64,000 nucleotides of DNA from Caldalkalibacillus mannanilyticus JCM 10596 (GTDB taxonomy: Bacteria > Bacillota > Bacilli > Caldalkalibacillales > JCM-10596), in contig NZ_BAMO01000011.1 of assembly GCF_000615945.1 (NCBI RefSeq), positions 1-64,000 of the forward strand, read 5' to 3'. Shown here piece by piece: positions 9,142-17,216 of the stretch. Below the pieces are notes generated by a model. That model saw nothing but the letters and a program-made list of their open reading frames with translations. It did not search any database and had not been told where the DNA came from. The position numbers and the translations under genes were made by a program. Numbering within the stretch: the first letter of the stretch is position 1; each line of letters begins with the position of its first letter.

Positions 9142-9867
9142 TTATTCCTCACCATATAAATAAAGTAACATGTTCTCAAGTCGTCCATCAAGAATTTGCT
9201 CTTCTTCTGTATCCATCCAGATTCTTTGCAGTTTCTTTTGATCCTTTTCCGCAGATAACAGATTTTCCTGGAGAAGCTCACTGTTTTCAGGAGATAAGGC
9301 ACCGATTTTGGAAAACGTTTCAGTATGTTTCAAACCTGTATAAAGCGCGGCAAAACCACCGAGATCTGCTCCAGCAATTCCTGTCGAGCCAACCCCTGCA
9401 AGTGTTCTGTATCTCAGATCAATAAAGGGTTTCACTTCCTCAACGATGAACTTAGTTAAGGCTTCAAGGCGACTTTCTTCAGCCAATAATTCTGTAGAGC
9501 TATATTCTGCCTTTCGATCCTCTGTGGAATAGATACCAACAACAATCATTTTGTCTAATGCCCCGTCTTTAATCAAACGATCCAGTGTTTTCTTCATACT
9601 CCACTCATTACGGCTTTCCTCTTTATTCTCTTTAAAATAGAGTTCACCATCAAGAAGGTAAAGAACTGGATAACGCTTATGCATTTCCAAGTCGTAACCT
9701 GGAGGAACATAGACAATTAAGTTTCTATCTTGTTCTAAGAATGCAGAGGGAAAGTCATGTTCAACGTACAAGGTAGAAACATTCATAATCCCAAAAACGG
9801 TCATAATAATTCCAAACAAAATAAGTCCAATAGAAAAAATCGTAAATATGATTAATTTCTTGCTCAT
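9142..9867 (-). CDS. Membrane-anchored esterase-D-like protein, nucleophile Ser replaced by Asp
   Basis: A 241-residue protein with an N-terminal membrane anchor (residues ~5-30) and an extracellular alpha/beta-hydrolase domain of the putative-esterase (Fes/esterase D) type. PVLYLLDGELYF is the strand-plus-oxyanion region and KMIVVGIYSTEDR is the following one. The nucleophile elbow reads AGADLGGFAALY, where the family has G-x-S-x-G with Ser; here Asp (~168) occupies that position and Ala precedes it. The C-terminus is short and I do not see a clear catalytic His. It may be a non-catalytic relative or use Asp as nucleophile. The start at 9867 follows GAGGTG. Confidence 0.7.
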   Translation of the reverse strand: MSKKLIIFTIFSIGLILFGIIMTVFGIMNVSTLYVEHDFPSAFLEQDRNLIVYVPPGYDLEMHKRYPVLYLLDGELYFKENKEESRNEWSMKKTLDRLIKDGALDKMIVVGIYSTEDRKAEYSSTELLAEESRLEALTKFIVEEVKPFIDLRYRTLAGVGSTGIAGADLGGFAALYTGLKHTETFSKIGALSPENSELLQENLLSAEKDQKKLQRIWMDTEEEQILDGRLENMLLYLYGEE

Positions 9868-9978
9868 GACTGCACACCTCAACCTTACCAAATCTCACAT
9901 GTGATCAAAATCATAGCCAATCCCTCATTTACTATACCACACTCCCCCTTTATATTTCTATTCTGAGAATTCCGCATG

Positions 9979-10011
9979 AAAAAACTTGAGGAAGGTTCTC
10001 CCTCAAGTTTT
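9979..10011 (-). terminator. Terminator after the BsuPI-domain gene
   Basis: AAAACTTGAGG and CCTCAAGTTTT form an 11-bp perfect stem. The minus strand continues with a T run. It lies 20 bp past the stop at 10032. Confidence 0.85.
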
Positions 10012-10031
10012 CTCTTTCATATCAATATTTT

Positions 10032-10544
10032 TTATTTTTTCTCTGTATCAAGATCAATTTTTTGAGAGGCTAAAGGAATATCAACATCGCTGTGAGCCGT
10101 AATTTCTACAGTGGCAGTATACTCACCACTTGGTACAACTTCTTCACCATTCATGGTTAAGTCCCATTCTTCTTCCCAGCTTAGCTCTTCTCCTGCCTTT
10201 AAAATAACCTCTTCAATTACTTGTATAAATGATCGGTTGATGGAGTAACGATATACTTCCCTGCCATTGCTGTCGTTCACAAAAATTTCAAATCTTTGAC
10301 CCGATGGAAAAGTTAATTCAACATCTTCCTTTCCTTGATTAACAAGAGAAATATGAAATTTTAAATGATCACCTTCTTGATTTAACTGAACAATAGGTTT
10401 CACTTGAACAGCTTCATTTTCAATGTCTGATACGTTTCCAGTCGTAGGCGTTTCTTCCGGCACTTCTGTTTTCAAGCTTCCACAACCAACAAGGGTAAAA
10501 ACAAGCAACGATATAGATAGTAGATACATCAAACGTCTTCTCAT
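10032..10544 (-). CDS. Lipoprotein with BsuPI-like proteinase-inhibitor domain
   Basis: A 170-residue lipoprotein: signal segment, lipobox LVGC (Cys ~21), a Thr/Glu-rich linker, then a beta-sandwich domain. That domain matches the BsuPI (intracellular proteinase inhibitor) pattern: FHISLVNQGKEDVELTFPSGQRFEIFVND, then VYRYS and an end in PSGEYTATVEI. In B. subtilis the founding member inhibits a major intracellular serine protease; exported versions like this one are common and uncharacterised. It is monocistronic, flanked by terminators. Confidence 0.75.
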   Translation of the reverse strand: MRRRLMYLLSISLLVFTLVGCGSLKTEVPEETPTTGNVSDIENEAVQVKPIVQLNQEGDHLKFHISLVNQGKEDVELTFPSGQRFEIFVNDSNGREVYRYSINRSFIQVIEEVILKAGEELSWEEEWDLTMNGEEVVPSGEYTATVEITAHSDVDIPLASQKIDLDTEKK

Positions 10545-10631
10545 TATTACACACTCCTATTTCTTTTATTCTTACTCTATTAAGTTTCTTCTATACTATC
10601 AAACGAATCAAAACCTAATAATGTTGCAGTA

Positions 10632-10680
10632 AAAAAAGATCCGCATCCAATGTCTTAGACATCGGATGCGGATCTTTTTT
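10632..10680 (-). terminator. Long terminator hairpin overlapping the VOC gene end
   Basis: AAAAAAGATCCGCATCC pairs with GGATGCGGATCTTTTTT, and the stem extends through ATGTC/GACAT with one mismatch to a TTA loop. T runs lie on both strands. After repair of the VOC gene its last codons and stop (10655-10657) lie inside the hairpin. Confidence 0.9.
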
Positions 10681-11124
10681 CTAGCCATTCACTTAAGTAA
10701 GGGGTTGGATCTGGGTTATTCAATTGAGGTTCGCCCTCCAAAAGAGCAATTACTTCTAAGGTATTCCCATCAGGTCCTGAAAGTATACGCTAGCGGCAGG
10801 CATCCAGGTATGTACGATGGGTTCAAGCGGTTCTTTTCCGAAGCTCTTTTGAGGTTCGATTCCCAATTGACGTAACCAATCTATTGCTCCCGTGATATCC
10901 TCCCTAGCTACTCCGAAAGCAAAATGATTTTTCTTCACTTCTTTTCCTTGTTCTACTTCCCACAGTCCGAGCATTTGTCGATTTTCACCAACATAGAAAA
11001 AAGCCACTTTTCTCTCTTCTAAGACATAGGCTAATTGAAGCTTTAGCTTTTGGTAAAAAGAAATCGCATCCCTTAGATTCGATACATGTAAATGAGTTTC
11101 ATAAATACTTTTGATCATATTCAA
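10655..11124 (-). CDS. VOC (glyoxalase/bleomycin-resistance fold) protein, frameshifted at ~10779
   Basis: A small vicinal-oxygen-chelate fold protein, ~156 residues after repair. The N-terminus IYETHLHVSNLRDAISFYQKLKLQLAY is the standard first betaalphabeta unit and HFAFGVAREDITGAIDWLRQLGI the second. As given, the frame stops early after SVYFQDL. Adding one base restores the conserved QDPDGNTLEVIALLEGEPQ, then ...PTPYLSEWLEKRSASDV. The start is either a TTG at 11124 or an ATG at 11118; GGAG is 6 and 12 bases upstream respectively. Metal-binding residues His and Glu are partly visible (ETHLH, NTLEV). The substrate is unknown. Confidence 0.8.
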
Positions 11125-11178
11125 ATCAACTCCTTCTCCTAGAATGCCTGGCTTACTTGCTTCTCCACTGTTTTTTCC

Positions 11179-11736
11179 TTATCCTTTTTTTACAGCTCGT
11201 TTGCCCTTCAGTAACTCCGCCATGTTAACAAGCTCTTCTCCCATCAGGTTAAACCTTTTTCTCATGCCTTCCTCGACAAATGATCCATCTTTGTCAAACT
11301 GAGTCTGCCCTGGAATCGACCCAAGAGTAGGAACGACCCATCCATATAGGTTTCGGATCATCACTTGCATAGAGGTTAGGGTTGTCATTGATGTTGGTCC
11401 TCCAGCAGCCGATACAAGTGCTACAGGTTTATCTATAAACTGTTCAGAACTTACCCAGTCCATCGCGTTTTTGAAGACTCCACTCATGCTACCGTGATAT
11501 TCCGGACTTCCTAAAACGATCCCATCCGCTTCTAAAAGCAGCTGGCGAAACTCCCTCACGTTTTGATCAGTTAATTCATAAGAATCGTCTGGAGAGTACA
11601 TCGGAAGCGGCTTCTCTCTTAAGTCATACATCTGTACTTCCGCTCCTTGCTTCTGAGCTGTATCCAATATAGCCTTAATTCCTTTGAACGTTTTTGAATT
11701 TGCAGAAAGACTCCCATTCACACCAATAATTTTCAC
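11179..11736 (-). CDS. NADPH-dependent FMN reductase
   Basis: A 185-residue flavodoxin-like reductase. It opens with the FMN phosphate-binding stretch GVNGSLSANSKTFKGI, followed by LPMYSPDD, the ADGIVLGSPEYHGSMSGVFKNAMDW motif (the most diagnostic part of the FMN_red/azoreductase family) and a PVALVSAAGG loop. It would reduce FMN, quinones, azo dyes or chromate using NADPH. It is 55 bp upstream of the VOC gene on the same strand and may be co-transcribed, which would fit a minor detoxification role. Confidence 0.87.
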   Translation of the reverse strand: MKIIGVNGSLSANSKTFKGIKAILDTAQKQGAEVQMYDLREKPLPMYSPDDSYELTDQNVREFRQLLLEADGIVLGSPEYHGSMSGVFKNAMDWVSSEQFIDKPVALVSAAGGPTSMTTLTSMQVMIRNLYGWVVPTLGSIPGQTQFDKDGSFVEEGMRKRFNLMGEELVNMAELLKGKRAVKKG

Positions 11737-11856
11737 TTTTTTTCCTCCTCGTCAATTTAAATCAATGGAGCATACATGCCATTGATCTTGTGATACATCC
11801 ATTCTACTATAGACACAACTGGCAATCCTCGGAAAAAAGACTTAATTTCATCTACT

Positions 11857-11883
11857 AAAAAAGTCCATCTATTGGATGGACTT
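11857..11883 (-). terminator. Terminator after the NarL-type regulator
   Basis: AAGTCCATC and GATGGACTT pair in 9 bp around a TATTG loop. The minus strand continues TTTTTT. It is 16 bp past the stop at 11899. Confidence 0.85.
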
Positions 11884-11885
11884 CC

Positions 11886-11899
11886 TAAGACTAAAGTCT
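11886..11899. promoter_or_regulatory. TAAGACTAAAGTCT motif, downstream copy
   Basis: It is part of an 18-bp near-palindrome, CTAAGACT-AA-AGTCTTAG, that spans the regulator stop codon. A 13/14 match lies at 14252-14265 just upstream of the kinase gene of the same operon. This could be a binding site for the encoded NarL-type regulator or simply part of the terminator region. Confidence 0.35.
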
Positions 11900-12558
11900 T
11901 AGACCATTTTATTCTTAACGGCAAAAAGAGCTGCTTGAGTGCGATCCGCCAAATCAAGCTTACTTAAAATGCTGCTCACATGTGTCTTGACGGTTTTTTC
12001 AGCAATAAAGAGAGTGGAAGCAATTTCTTTGTTACTCATCCCTTGAGCAATCAGCTGTAATACTTCTTTTTCTCGTACCGTTAACTCATTGATGAGTGAA
12101 TGAAACGTTTCCTTCGGTTGATCCTCTGATGCCGAGGATAGAAAATGGGACATCAAATGAGCACTGATATCTGGATGGAGCTGAATATTACCACTGTAAG
12201 CACCTCGAATCGCTTCAACAAGTTGTTCTGGTTGCATGTCTTTTAACATATATCCTGAAGCACCTGCACGTAAAGCAGGTAGGATATGATCACGATCTGT
12301 CATACTGGTGAGCACTAAAATTTTCAGGTCAGGATAGCGTTCCTTTAGTTTCTCGGTTGCTGTTACACCATCCATAATGGGCATGACAAGATCCATTAAG
12401 ACCACATCAGGTCGAAGTGCTTCCGTTTTCTCTAGCGCCTCCTCCCCATTCCCAGCTTCACCAACAATGACAAAATCCTCAATCGTTTTCAAGAAAAAAC
12501 TAAGACCTTTGATCACAACCGCGTGATCATCCACTAATAACAATTTTATTTTATTCAA
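11899..12558 (-). CDS. NarL/LuxR-family response regulator
   Basis: A regulator of 219 residues. The receiver domain has VDDHAVV, Asp in DVVLMDLVMPIMDG, Thr/Ser in LVLTSMTD and the GYMLKDMQP Lys. The HTH domain has the classic LTVREKEVLQLIAQGMSNKEIASTLFIAEKTVKTHVSSILSKL. I placed the start at a TTG at 12558 because the longer reading overlaps the kinase gene without a ribosome site, whereas AGGGGAT lies ~10 bases ahead of this TTG. It overlaps the kinase stop by 8 bp (TTGAATAA), a translational coupling. Confidence 0.87.
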   Translation of the reverse strand: MNKIKLLLVDDHAVVIKGLSFFLKTIEDFVIVGEAGNGEEALEKTEALRPDVVLMDLVMPIMDGVTATEKLKERYPDLKILVLTSMTDRDHILPALRAGASGYMLKDMQPEQLVEAIRGAYSGNIQLHPDISAHLMSHFLSSASEDQPKETFHSLINELTVREKEVLQLIAQGMSNKEIASTLFIAEKTVKTHVSSILSKLDLADRTQAALFAVKNKMV

Positions 12559-14206
12559 TTTTCTTCGATCCCCTCTCTCCCTTAGAAAGTGGAATTTTAA
12601 TAGCGAGCTGTGTCCCTTCTCCAATGGAGCTTGAGATGGCAAGCTGACCTTCTAAGCGCTGGACTCTTTCTCGTATCCCTATTAACCCCAAACTTTGGTT
12701 TCTATTTTTCTTAGGATCAAATCCTTGTCCCTGATCCATTACGGTAAAAAGCACTTCTTCTTTTTCGTTTTTTTCCAAGATAACCTTCGCTTTAGGGGTT
12801 TGAGCATGCTTGCTAATATTATTAAGAGCTTCCTGACCTATTCGATAAAGGGCTTCTTCAATATGACGAGGAAGCTCAACCACACCTTTCATCTTGGTTT
12901 CAACCTCAAGTCCTAACTGTTGAGCATAGTGACAAATCCCTGTGATGAGTCCTTGTTCAAGACCTGTTGGACGCAATTGCCAGATAAGGGAACGCATCTC
13001 CTTTAACGCTTCCTGAGAAAGCGTTTGGATCTCATCTAAGGCTTGTTCTAAATTGACCTGTTGATCTTCCGATTTTAACAGCATTTCTGCCCCTTTTGCT
13101 GTTAAGGATAAAGAAAAGAGCATCTGACAAACCGAATCATGTAGATCACGAGCCAAACGATTTCGTTCTTCAAAATGAGCCAGCTCTTTTCTTTGTTCAT
13201 ACAATCGAGCATTTTCCATCGTGAGTGAAATGACATCGCTGATACTTTGAATCACATCGACATCATTGTCGTCAAAGGCATTCCTCTTTTCACAGCTAAC
13301 TAGCAAAACACCATATGTATGATCATTATATTGAATAGGAGCCGTAACAGCCGATTGAAATTCGGGTAATGGAAGCAGATCGAAATGAATTGTGTCATCA
13401 TTTCTGTAGATGACTTGCTTCTTTTTCGTTATGTAGGTTTCTGCAATAAAGCCTGCTTCCTGAAACAATAGATCGATACAACAACGTTCAACATATCCAT
13501 TCGCACAAAACGCCCTTAAAGACAGATGATCGTCCTCCACAATAAAGAAGGCAACAACCCGCCACGAAAAGATATCGCTTACATGTTGGACGACTTCAAT
13601 AGGAATATCTTTCATGTTCAAAATTGAAGTGATCTGCTGACTTACTTCTCCCAGCTTAGCATAGTTTAAAGCCCTTTTTTGTGAGGAATGATAAAGTCTA
13701 GAGCGTTTTATGGCTGAACCTATTTGAAATGCAACCGATTCTAATAATGCTAGCTCTTCTTCGTCAAATACTTCTTTATCAGGGGCAGCAATATTTAAAA
13801 TACCAAATAACTCCTGTCCTGCTTTTAGCGGAACTGTGGCATGATGCAGAATTCCTTCGGTATCGCCCCATTTATACTGAATTGCATCCGTAATCCTTTT
13901 ACATTCTATGATGTTGACAGCGTGATGAAGCTCTTTTCTCCAATACTTATTCACACACCAACAGCTTCCATTTTTCATAGGGTACTTATCTTTCCACTTC
14001 AATGCTGAAGGAAGCTCTTGATCAGCTACACAACTGTAATCTGGTTCTTCATCAACCATAAAAATCCAAGCTGTTGTTAGTCCTGTAACTTCTAGAAGCT
14101 TCCTTAGCACATTATCCAGCATGTGGTCCATATCATAAGATCTGTTCAGTGTTTCCGCAATCTCCTTCAAAGCCGTTAATTCTGTGATTCTTTGATCATT
14201 TGTCAA
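12551..14206 (-). CDS. GAF-domain histidine kinase (HisKA_3 type)
   Basis: A soluble kinase of ~551 residues with two GAF domains and no membrane segment. GAF1 covers roughly the first 170 residues (ALKEIAETLNRSYDMDHML to DEEELALLESVAFQIGSAI). GAF2 follows (SQQITSILNMKDIPIEVV to DDNDVDVIQSISDVI). The phospho-acceptor helix is ERNRLARDLHDSVCQMLFSL (the HisKA_3 pattern), then an ATPase domain with EALNNISKHA and GLGLIGIRERVQRLEG. Cys residues in CWCVNKYW, FCANGYVERCC and ESC could bind a redox cofactor. The longer reading to 14536 overlaps the SASP gene, so I chose a TTG at 14206 preceded by AGGTGAG. The signal is unknown; by domain type it is a cytoplasmic small-molecule or redox sensor. Confidence 0.83.
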   Translation of the reverse strand: MTNDQRITELTALKEIAETLNRSYDMDHMLDNVLRKLLEVTGLTTAWIFMVDEEPDYSCVADQELPSALKWKDKYPMKNGSCWCVNKYWRKELHHAVNIIECKRITDAIQYKWGDTEGILHHATVPLKAGQELFGILNIAAPDKEVFDEEELALLESVAFQIGSAIKRSRLYHSSQKRALNYAKLGEVSQQITSILNMKDIPIEVVQHVSDIFSWRVVAFFIVEDDHLSLRAFCANGYVERCCIDLLFQEAGFIAETYITKKKQVIYRNDDTIHFDLLPLPEFQSAVTAPIQYNDHTYGVLLVSCEKRNAFDDNDVDVIQSISDVISLTMENARLYEQRKELAHFEERNRLARDLHDSVCQMLFSLSLTAKGAEMLLKSEDQQVNLEQALDEIQTLSQEALKEMRSLIWQLRPTGLEQGLITGICHYAQQLGLEVETKMKGVVELPRHIEEALYRIGQEALNNISKHAQTPKAKVILEKNEKEEVLFTVMDQGQGFDPKKNRNQSLGLIGIRERVQRLEGQLAISSSIGEGTQLAIKIPLSKGERGSKKIE

Positions 14207-14251
14207 AAGGTACTCACCTACCGTTCTTAAAACATTACTCTTTCTTCTATT

Positions 14252-14265
14252 TAAGACTAAGGTCT
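14252..14265. promoter_or_regulatory. TAAGACTAAGGTCT motif, upstream copy
   Basis: Upstream of the GAF-kinase start, immediately followed by a 9-bp-arm hairpin (GGTCTGAGA at 14261 to TCTCAGACC at 14292). It matches 13 of 14 bases with the motif at 11886-11899 at the other end of the operon. It is a possible autoregulatory operator. Confidence 0.35.
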
Positions 14266-14478
14266 GAGAGAATTCAAGACCTTTCTCAGACCAATGATCC
14301 TCCCTTCTGCCGATGATGTAAGCTGAGCAAAACACATCTTCCCGTTCCCTATTACACCTTTTTATTAAAATGCTAAAAAATATTTGAAAAGAAACGTATA
14401 ATATTTCGATAGTAAGAGAAATTAAGAATACAGTTTTACCTTCAATACCCAGCAAAATTGAAAAGGAGATGTTTACAG

Positions 14479-14688
14479 ATGCCAAATAGCAGACGTAACA
14501 GTAATCAACTATTAGTTCCTGGTGTACAACAAGCAATTGATCAAATGAAATATGAAATTGCTTCAGAATTTGGAGTACAATTAGGACCAGACACCACTTC
14601 TCGTGCTAATGGTTCAGTTGGAGGAGAAATTACTAAGCGTTTAGTTCAATTAGCACAACAGCAGTTAAGTGGACAATTCCCTAGATAA
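14479..14688 (+). CDS. Alpha/beta-type small acid-soluble spore protein
   Basis: A 69-residue DNA-binding spore protein that coats and protects DNA in the dormant spore and is cut by the GPR protease on germination. [26 protein letters not shown] includes the germination-protease site around YEIASEFG, and [25 protein letters not shown] is the highly conserved second half. The start follows an AAGGAGATG site; an in-frame ATG 21 bases earlier is inside that site. A strong terminator follows. A sigma-G promoter is expected but I could not identify one with confidence. Confidence 0.95.
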   Translation: MPNSRRNSNQLLVPGVQQAIDQMKYEIASEFGVQLGPDTTSRANGSVGGEITKRLVQLAQQQLSGQFPR

Positions 14689-14697
14689 GAATAAGTT

Positions 14698-14739
14698 CAT
14701 CCCCATCATTTGCTCATTGGAAAATGATGGGGATGTTTT
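14698..14739 (+). terminator. Terminator after the SASP gene
   Basis: CATCCCCATCATTT pairs with AAATGATGGGGATG, 14 bp, followed by TTTTATTAGTTTTC. It lies between convergent transcription units (the ABC exporter ends at 14761 on the other strand). Confidence 0.9.
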
Positions 14740-14760
14740 ATTAGTTTTCTTAGTATCACA

Positions 14761-15546
14761 TTAGACGATTTCACCAATCTTTTTAGTATAGATTTGCATT
14801 GAAATATAAAAAAGAAATAGGACGATAAAAATAAAAAACAAGACGTTAGGAACATGACCATGGTTTCCTAGAATAAAAAAAGCAATATCAGGAGTATACA
14901 CAAATACTTTAAGAATAGGCTCAAATAAATAACCGCAACTAACCAGAAGGGCTATACTTCCCATAAAGGTAAGGATATGATTTCTAACCAAGATACTGAT
15001 CAATGTAATCAATGCAAGTATAGCCTGATATACACAAAATAAAATAAGATAAAATTTCAGATTATACAATACGGAATGAAATAGATTGAGCTTCCCATCA
15101 ATGTTAAAATACATTGTTTCCTTAGCGTATGGCATAAACAAATGACCGATTACGCTATTGGTCAGAAACGAGATGAAAAGCATGGAACCATAGATGACTG
15201 AGAGAGACACCCATTTACTGATCAACATCTTCCATTTTTTATACGGTCTAATTAACAGCATTCGATAGGCTCCAGAATGAATCTCAGAGCTTATAGACTC
15301 AGAGAAAAACAAAGGAAGCAGAACAAAAACAAATAGAGCATTTAATTCCAGCATTTGCGTTACTGGATAATTAAGGCTATTAATAGGGATGACAGTCCCG
15401 TTGACAGTATAACTCTCTGTCCCCATCTCTGCTGAAAAAAATAAAAGGATGACAACTGGATAAAAGAACGATATGAAAAATAACACTTTTGTGCTTTTTT
15501 TAGAAATCGTCCTCTCGATCTCAGAAAAGATAAGTTGCTTCGTCAT
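14761..15546 (-). CDS. ABC-2 exporter permease (second subunit)
   Basis: A 261-residue permease with about six transmembrane helices. It resembles the LanG/LanE-type or BcrB-type ABC-2 permeases: an N-terminal basic stretch before helix 1 (EIERTISKKSTKVLFFISFFYP), an extracellular loop with MGTESYTVNGTVIPINSL, and the conserved SSEIHSGAYRMLLIRPYKKWKML cytoplasmic loop. It is 13 bp downstream of a second permease gene and shares the operon with an ATPase. Together they would export an antimicrobial peptide or similar amphiphile. The substrate is unproven. Confidence 0.82.
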   Translation of the reverse strand: MTKQLIFSEIERTISKKSTKVLFFISFFYPVVILLFFSAEMGTESYTVNGTVIPINSLNYPVTQMLELNALFVFVLLPLFFSESISSEIHSGAYRMLLIRPYKKWKMLISKWVSLSVIYGSMLFISFLTNSVIGHLFMPYAKETMYFNIDGKLNLFHSVLYNLKFYLILFCVYQAILALITLISILVRNHILTFMGSIALLVSCGYLFEPILKVFVYTPDIAFFILGNHGHVPNVLFFIFIVLFLFYISMQIYTKKIGEIV

Positions 15547-15559
15547 TTCATACTCTCCT

Positions 15560-16387
15560 TTAATCTAAATAATCATGATTCGCAAATGCTGAAAATGATA
15601 ATCCCTTAAAGAGAACAAACATAATAAGTAGGCTATACAGAAAAATACTTGTTTCTCCAGAAGCAAAATAGGCGACTCCCTTAGCTTGTATATAAATAAT
15701 AGATAGGGAATCATACACTAATCTATAGATGTGTTCCTCTGGGTAACCTTTAAAAAAGGGATTACTTAAGCCAATATAGAATACATTCACAAAAAAGAAC
15801 CCGACACTGATTCCTAGCACTCCCGTCATCGTCTTACATTTAATGGAGATATACTCTACAATACTGCTAAATGTAAGTAAGCTAAGATAAGCTAATAAAT
15901 AATATTTGAAGGTAAATAGCGTAATTTCATCTATCCCGTAAAATCCCTCCTTGAAAAAAAGTGGTGAGCTAGATACTCTTGGAAACGTGTAGTATCCGAT
16001 CATAAAAGAAAGTATCAGCTGTAGCAGCATAAGCAAGAACAGGTTGATTAGAAAAACGAGAGATTTTGCAAGATACAATTTCTTTATAGAGATGCCTCTT
16101 GTAAATGCCATTCTTAAATTTCCTTTTCTATACTCGTTATGTACCCCTACGATAGCTAGGATGATCACAATGGCATTGAAGGCTGTAAGAAGCATTTCTT
16201 GTAAACTTAAGATATGGAAATTTAAACTTGTAGTATAGTTCACCTCTGTTTCATAAGCTGTTTCATTGGTTTTCATAGAAAAGGTAAGGGACAGAAAAAT
16301 AATTAATGGAATGGCTAGAAAGCAAACTATATTTAATTTTTTTGACCAAAACTTTTCAAATTCATACATAAACAAGGAGTTGAACAT
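15560..16387 (-). CDS. ABC-2 exporter permease (first subunit)
   Basis: A 275-residue permease with about six helices, the same architecture as its neighbour but only weakly similar in sequence. It shows the amphipathic N-terminus MFNSLFMYEFEKFWSKKLN, helix 1, a loop, then the cytoplasmic motif VHNEYRKGNLRMAFTRGISIKKLYLAKS that contacts the ATPase. Two different small permeases plus one ATPase is the arrangement of lantibiotic-immunity LanFEG exporters. Confidence 0.82.
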   Translation of the reverse strand: MFNSLFMYEFEKFWSKKLNIVCFLAIPLIIFLSLTFSMKTNETAYETEVNYTTSLNFHILSLQEMLLTAFNAIVIILAIVGVHNEYRKGNLRMAFTRGISIKKLYLAKSLVFLINLFLLMLLQLILSFMIGYYTFPRVSSSPLFFKEGFYGIDEITLFTFKYYLLAYLSLLTFSSIVEYISIKCKTMTGVLGISVGFFFVNVFYIGLSNPFFKGYPEEHIYRLVYDSLSIIYIQAKGVAYFASGETSIFLYSLLIMFVLFKGLSFSAFANHDYLD

Positions 16388-16420
16388 TTTATTTTTTCCT
16401 CCATCCTTTATTCATTACAT

Positions 16421-17149
16421 TTAAGCCATCAATTCAACAAACAGGTCTTCTAAATCCTTCCCTTTATCCAGTGCTTCAGTAAACGTATGATGGTCACCGG
16501 CCCACTTAATACTACCCTCTTTGATAAAAATATACTTATCACATATCTTTTGTAACTCATCAAGCAAATGACTAGAAATAAAGAACGTAATGTTGAACTC
16601 TTCTTTTAAGGTTCGGATCAATTCACGAAACTCTTTCATACCAAGAGGATCCAAACCATTGGTTGGTTCGTCTAAAATGAGAATAGATGGATTATTAAGT
16701 AAAGCCTGGGCAATCCCTAGCCTTTGCTTCATCCCTAGAGAGTACGTCTTCACTTTATCGTTTCCCCTATTCGTTAAACCGACAATCTCTAACACTTCCT
16801 CCACCTTCTTCAGTTGTTTCTTTCTGCTCATCCCTATATTTAACCTAGCAAGATTTTGTAAATTTTTTCTTCCTGACATATGCTCAAAAAAAACGGGTGT
16901 TTCAATCATAGCTCCTACCTCTTTTAGAGCCATTTCTCGATTCCGTGAAACATTCGTTTGGTTGATTAGAATTTTTCCTTCATCAGGTTGAATAAGACCT
17001 GTTAGCATCTTCATCATGGTCGTTTTACCTGCACCATTTGGCCCTATAAACCCACATATATCTCCTTCTACTACTTGAAAGCTTACTTTATCGATAATCT
17101 TCCTTCTATTTATAGACTTACTTACATTCTCCACAATCATCTTTTCCAT
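16421..17149 (-). CDS. ABC exporter ATP-binding protein
   Basis: A 242-residue ATPase of the ABC-2/BcrA group. Walker A is GPNGAGKTTMMKMLTGL, the signature YSLGMKQRLGIAQALL and Walker B PSILILDEPTNGLDP, with HLLDEL as H-loop context. A GAMIETPVFFEHMSG stretch (Q-loop with Glu in place of Gln) is characteristic of the lantibiotic-immunity LanF-type and BcrA-type ATPases. It is first in a three-gene operon, divergent from a two-component system whose promoter region it shares. AAAGGGATG precedes the start. Confidence 0.9.
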   Translation of the reverse strand: MEKMIVENVSKSINRRKIIDKVSFQVVEGDICGFIGPNGAGKTTMMKMLTGLIQPDEGKILINQTNVSRNREMALKEVGAMIETPVFFEHMSGRKNLQNLARLNIGMSRKKQLKKVEEVLEIVGLTNRGNDKVKTYSLGMKQRLGIAQALLNNPSILILDEPTNGLDPLGMKEFRELIRTLKEEFNITFFISSHLLDELQKICDKYIFIKEGSIKWAGDHHTFTEALDKGKDLEDLFVELMA

Positions 17150-17216
17150 TTTTTCATCCCTTTCAAGAAATCATTTATTTAAGAGGTTTTCTTTCATCTC
17201 TTATGAAAACATGCAT

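Noticed and set aside
11757-11957. A 66-codon reading frame on the minus strand after the NarL-type regulator
   Set aside because: It crosses the operon terminator and the regulator 3' end in another frame, with no ribosome site or recognisable protein.
14207-14536. Extension of the GAF-kinase reading frame back to 14536
   Set aside because: It overlaps the whole SASP start on the other strand, lacks a ribosome site and adds no domain. The TTG at 14206 has AGGTGAG.
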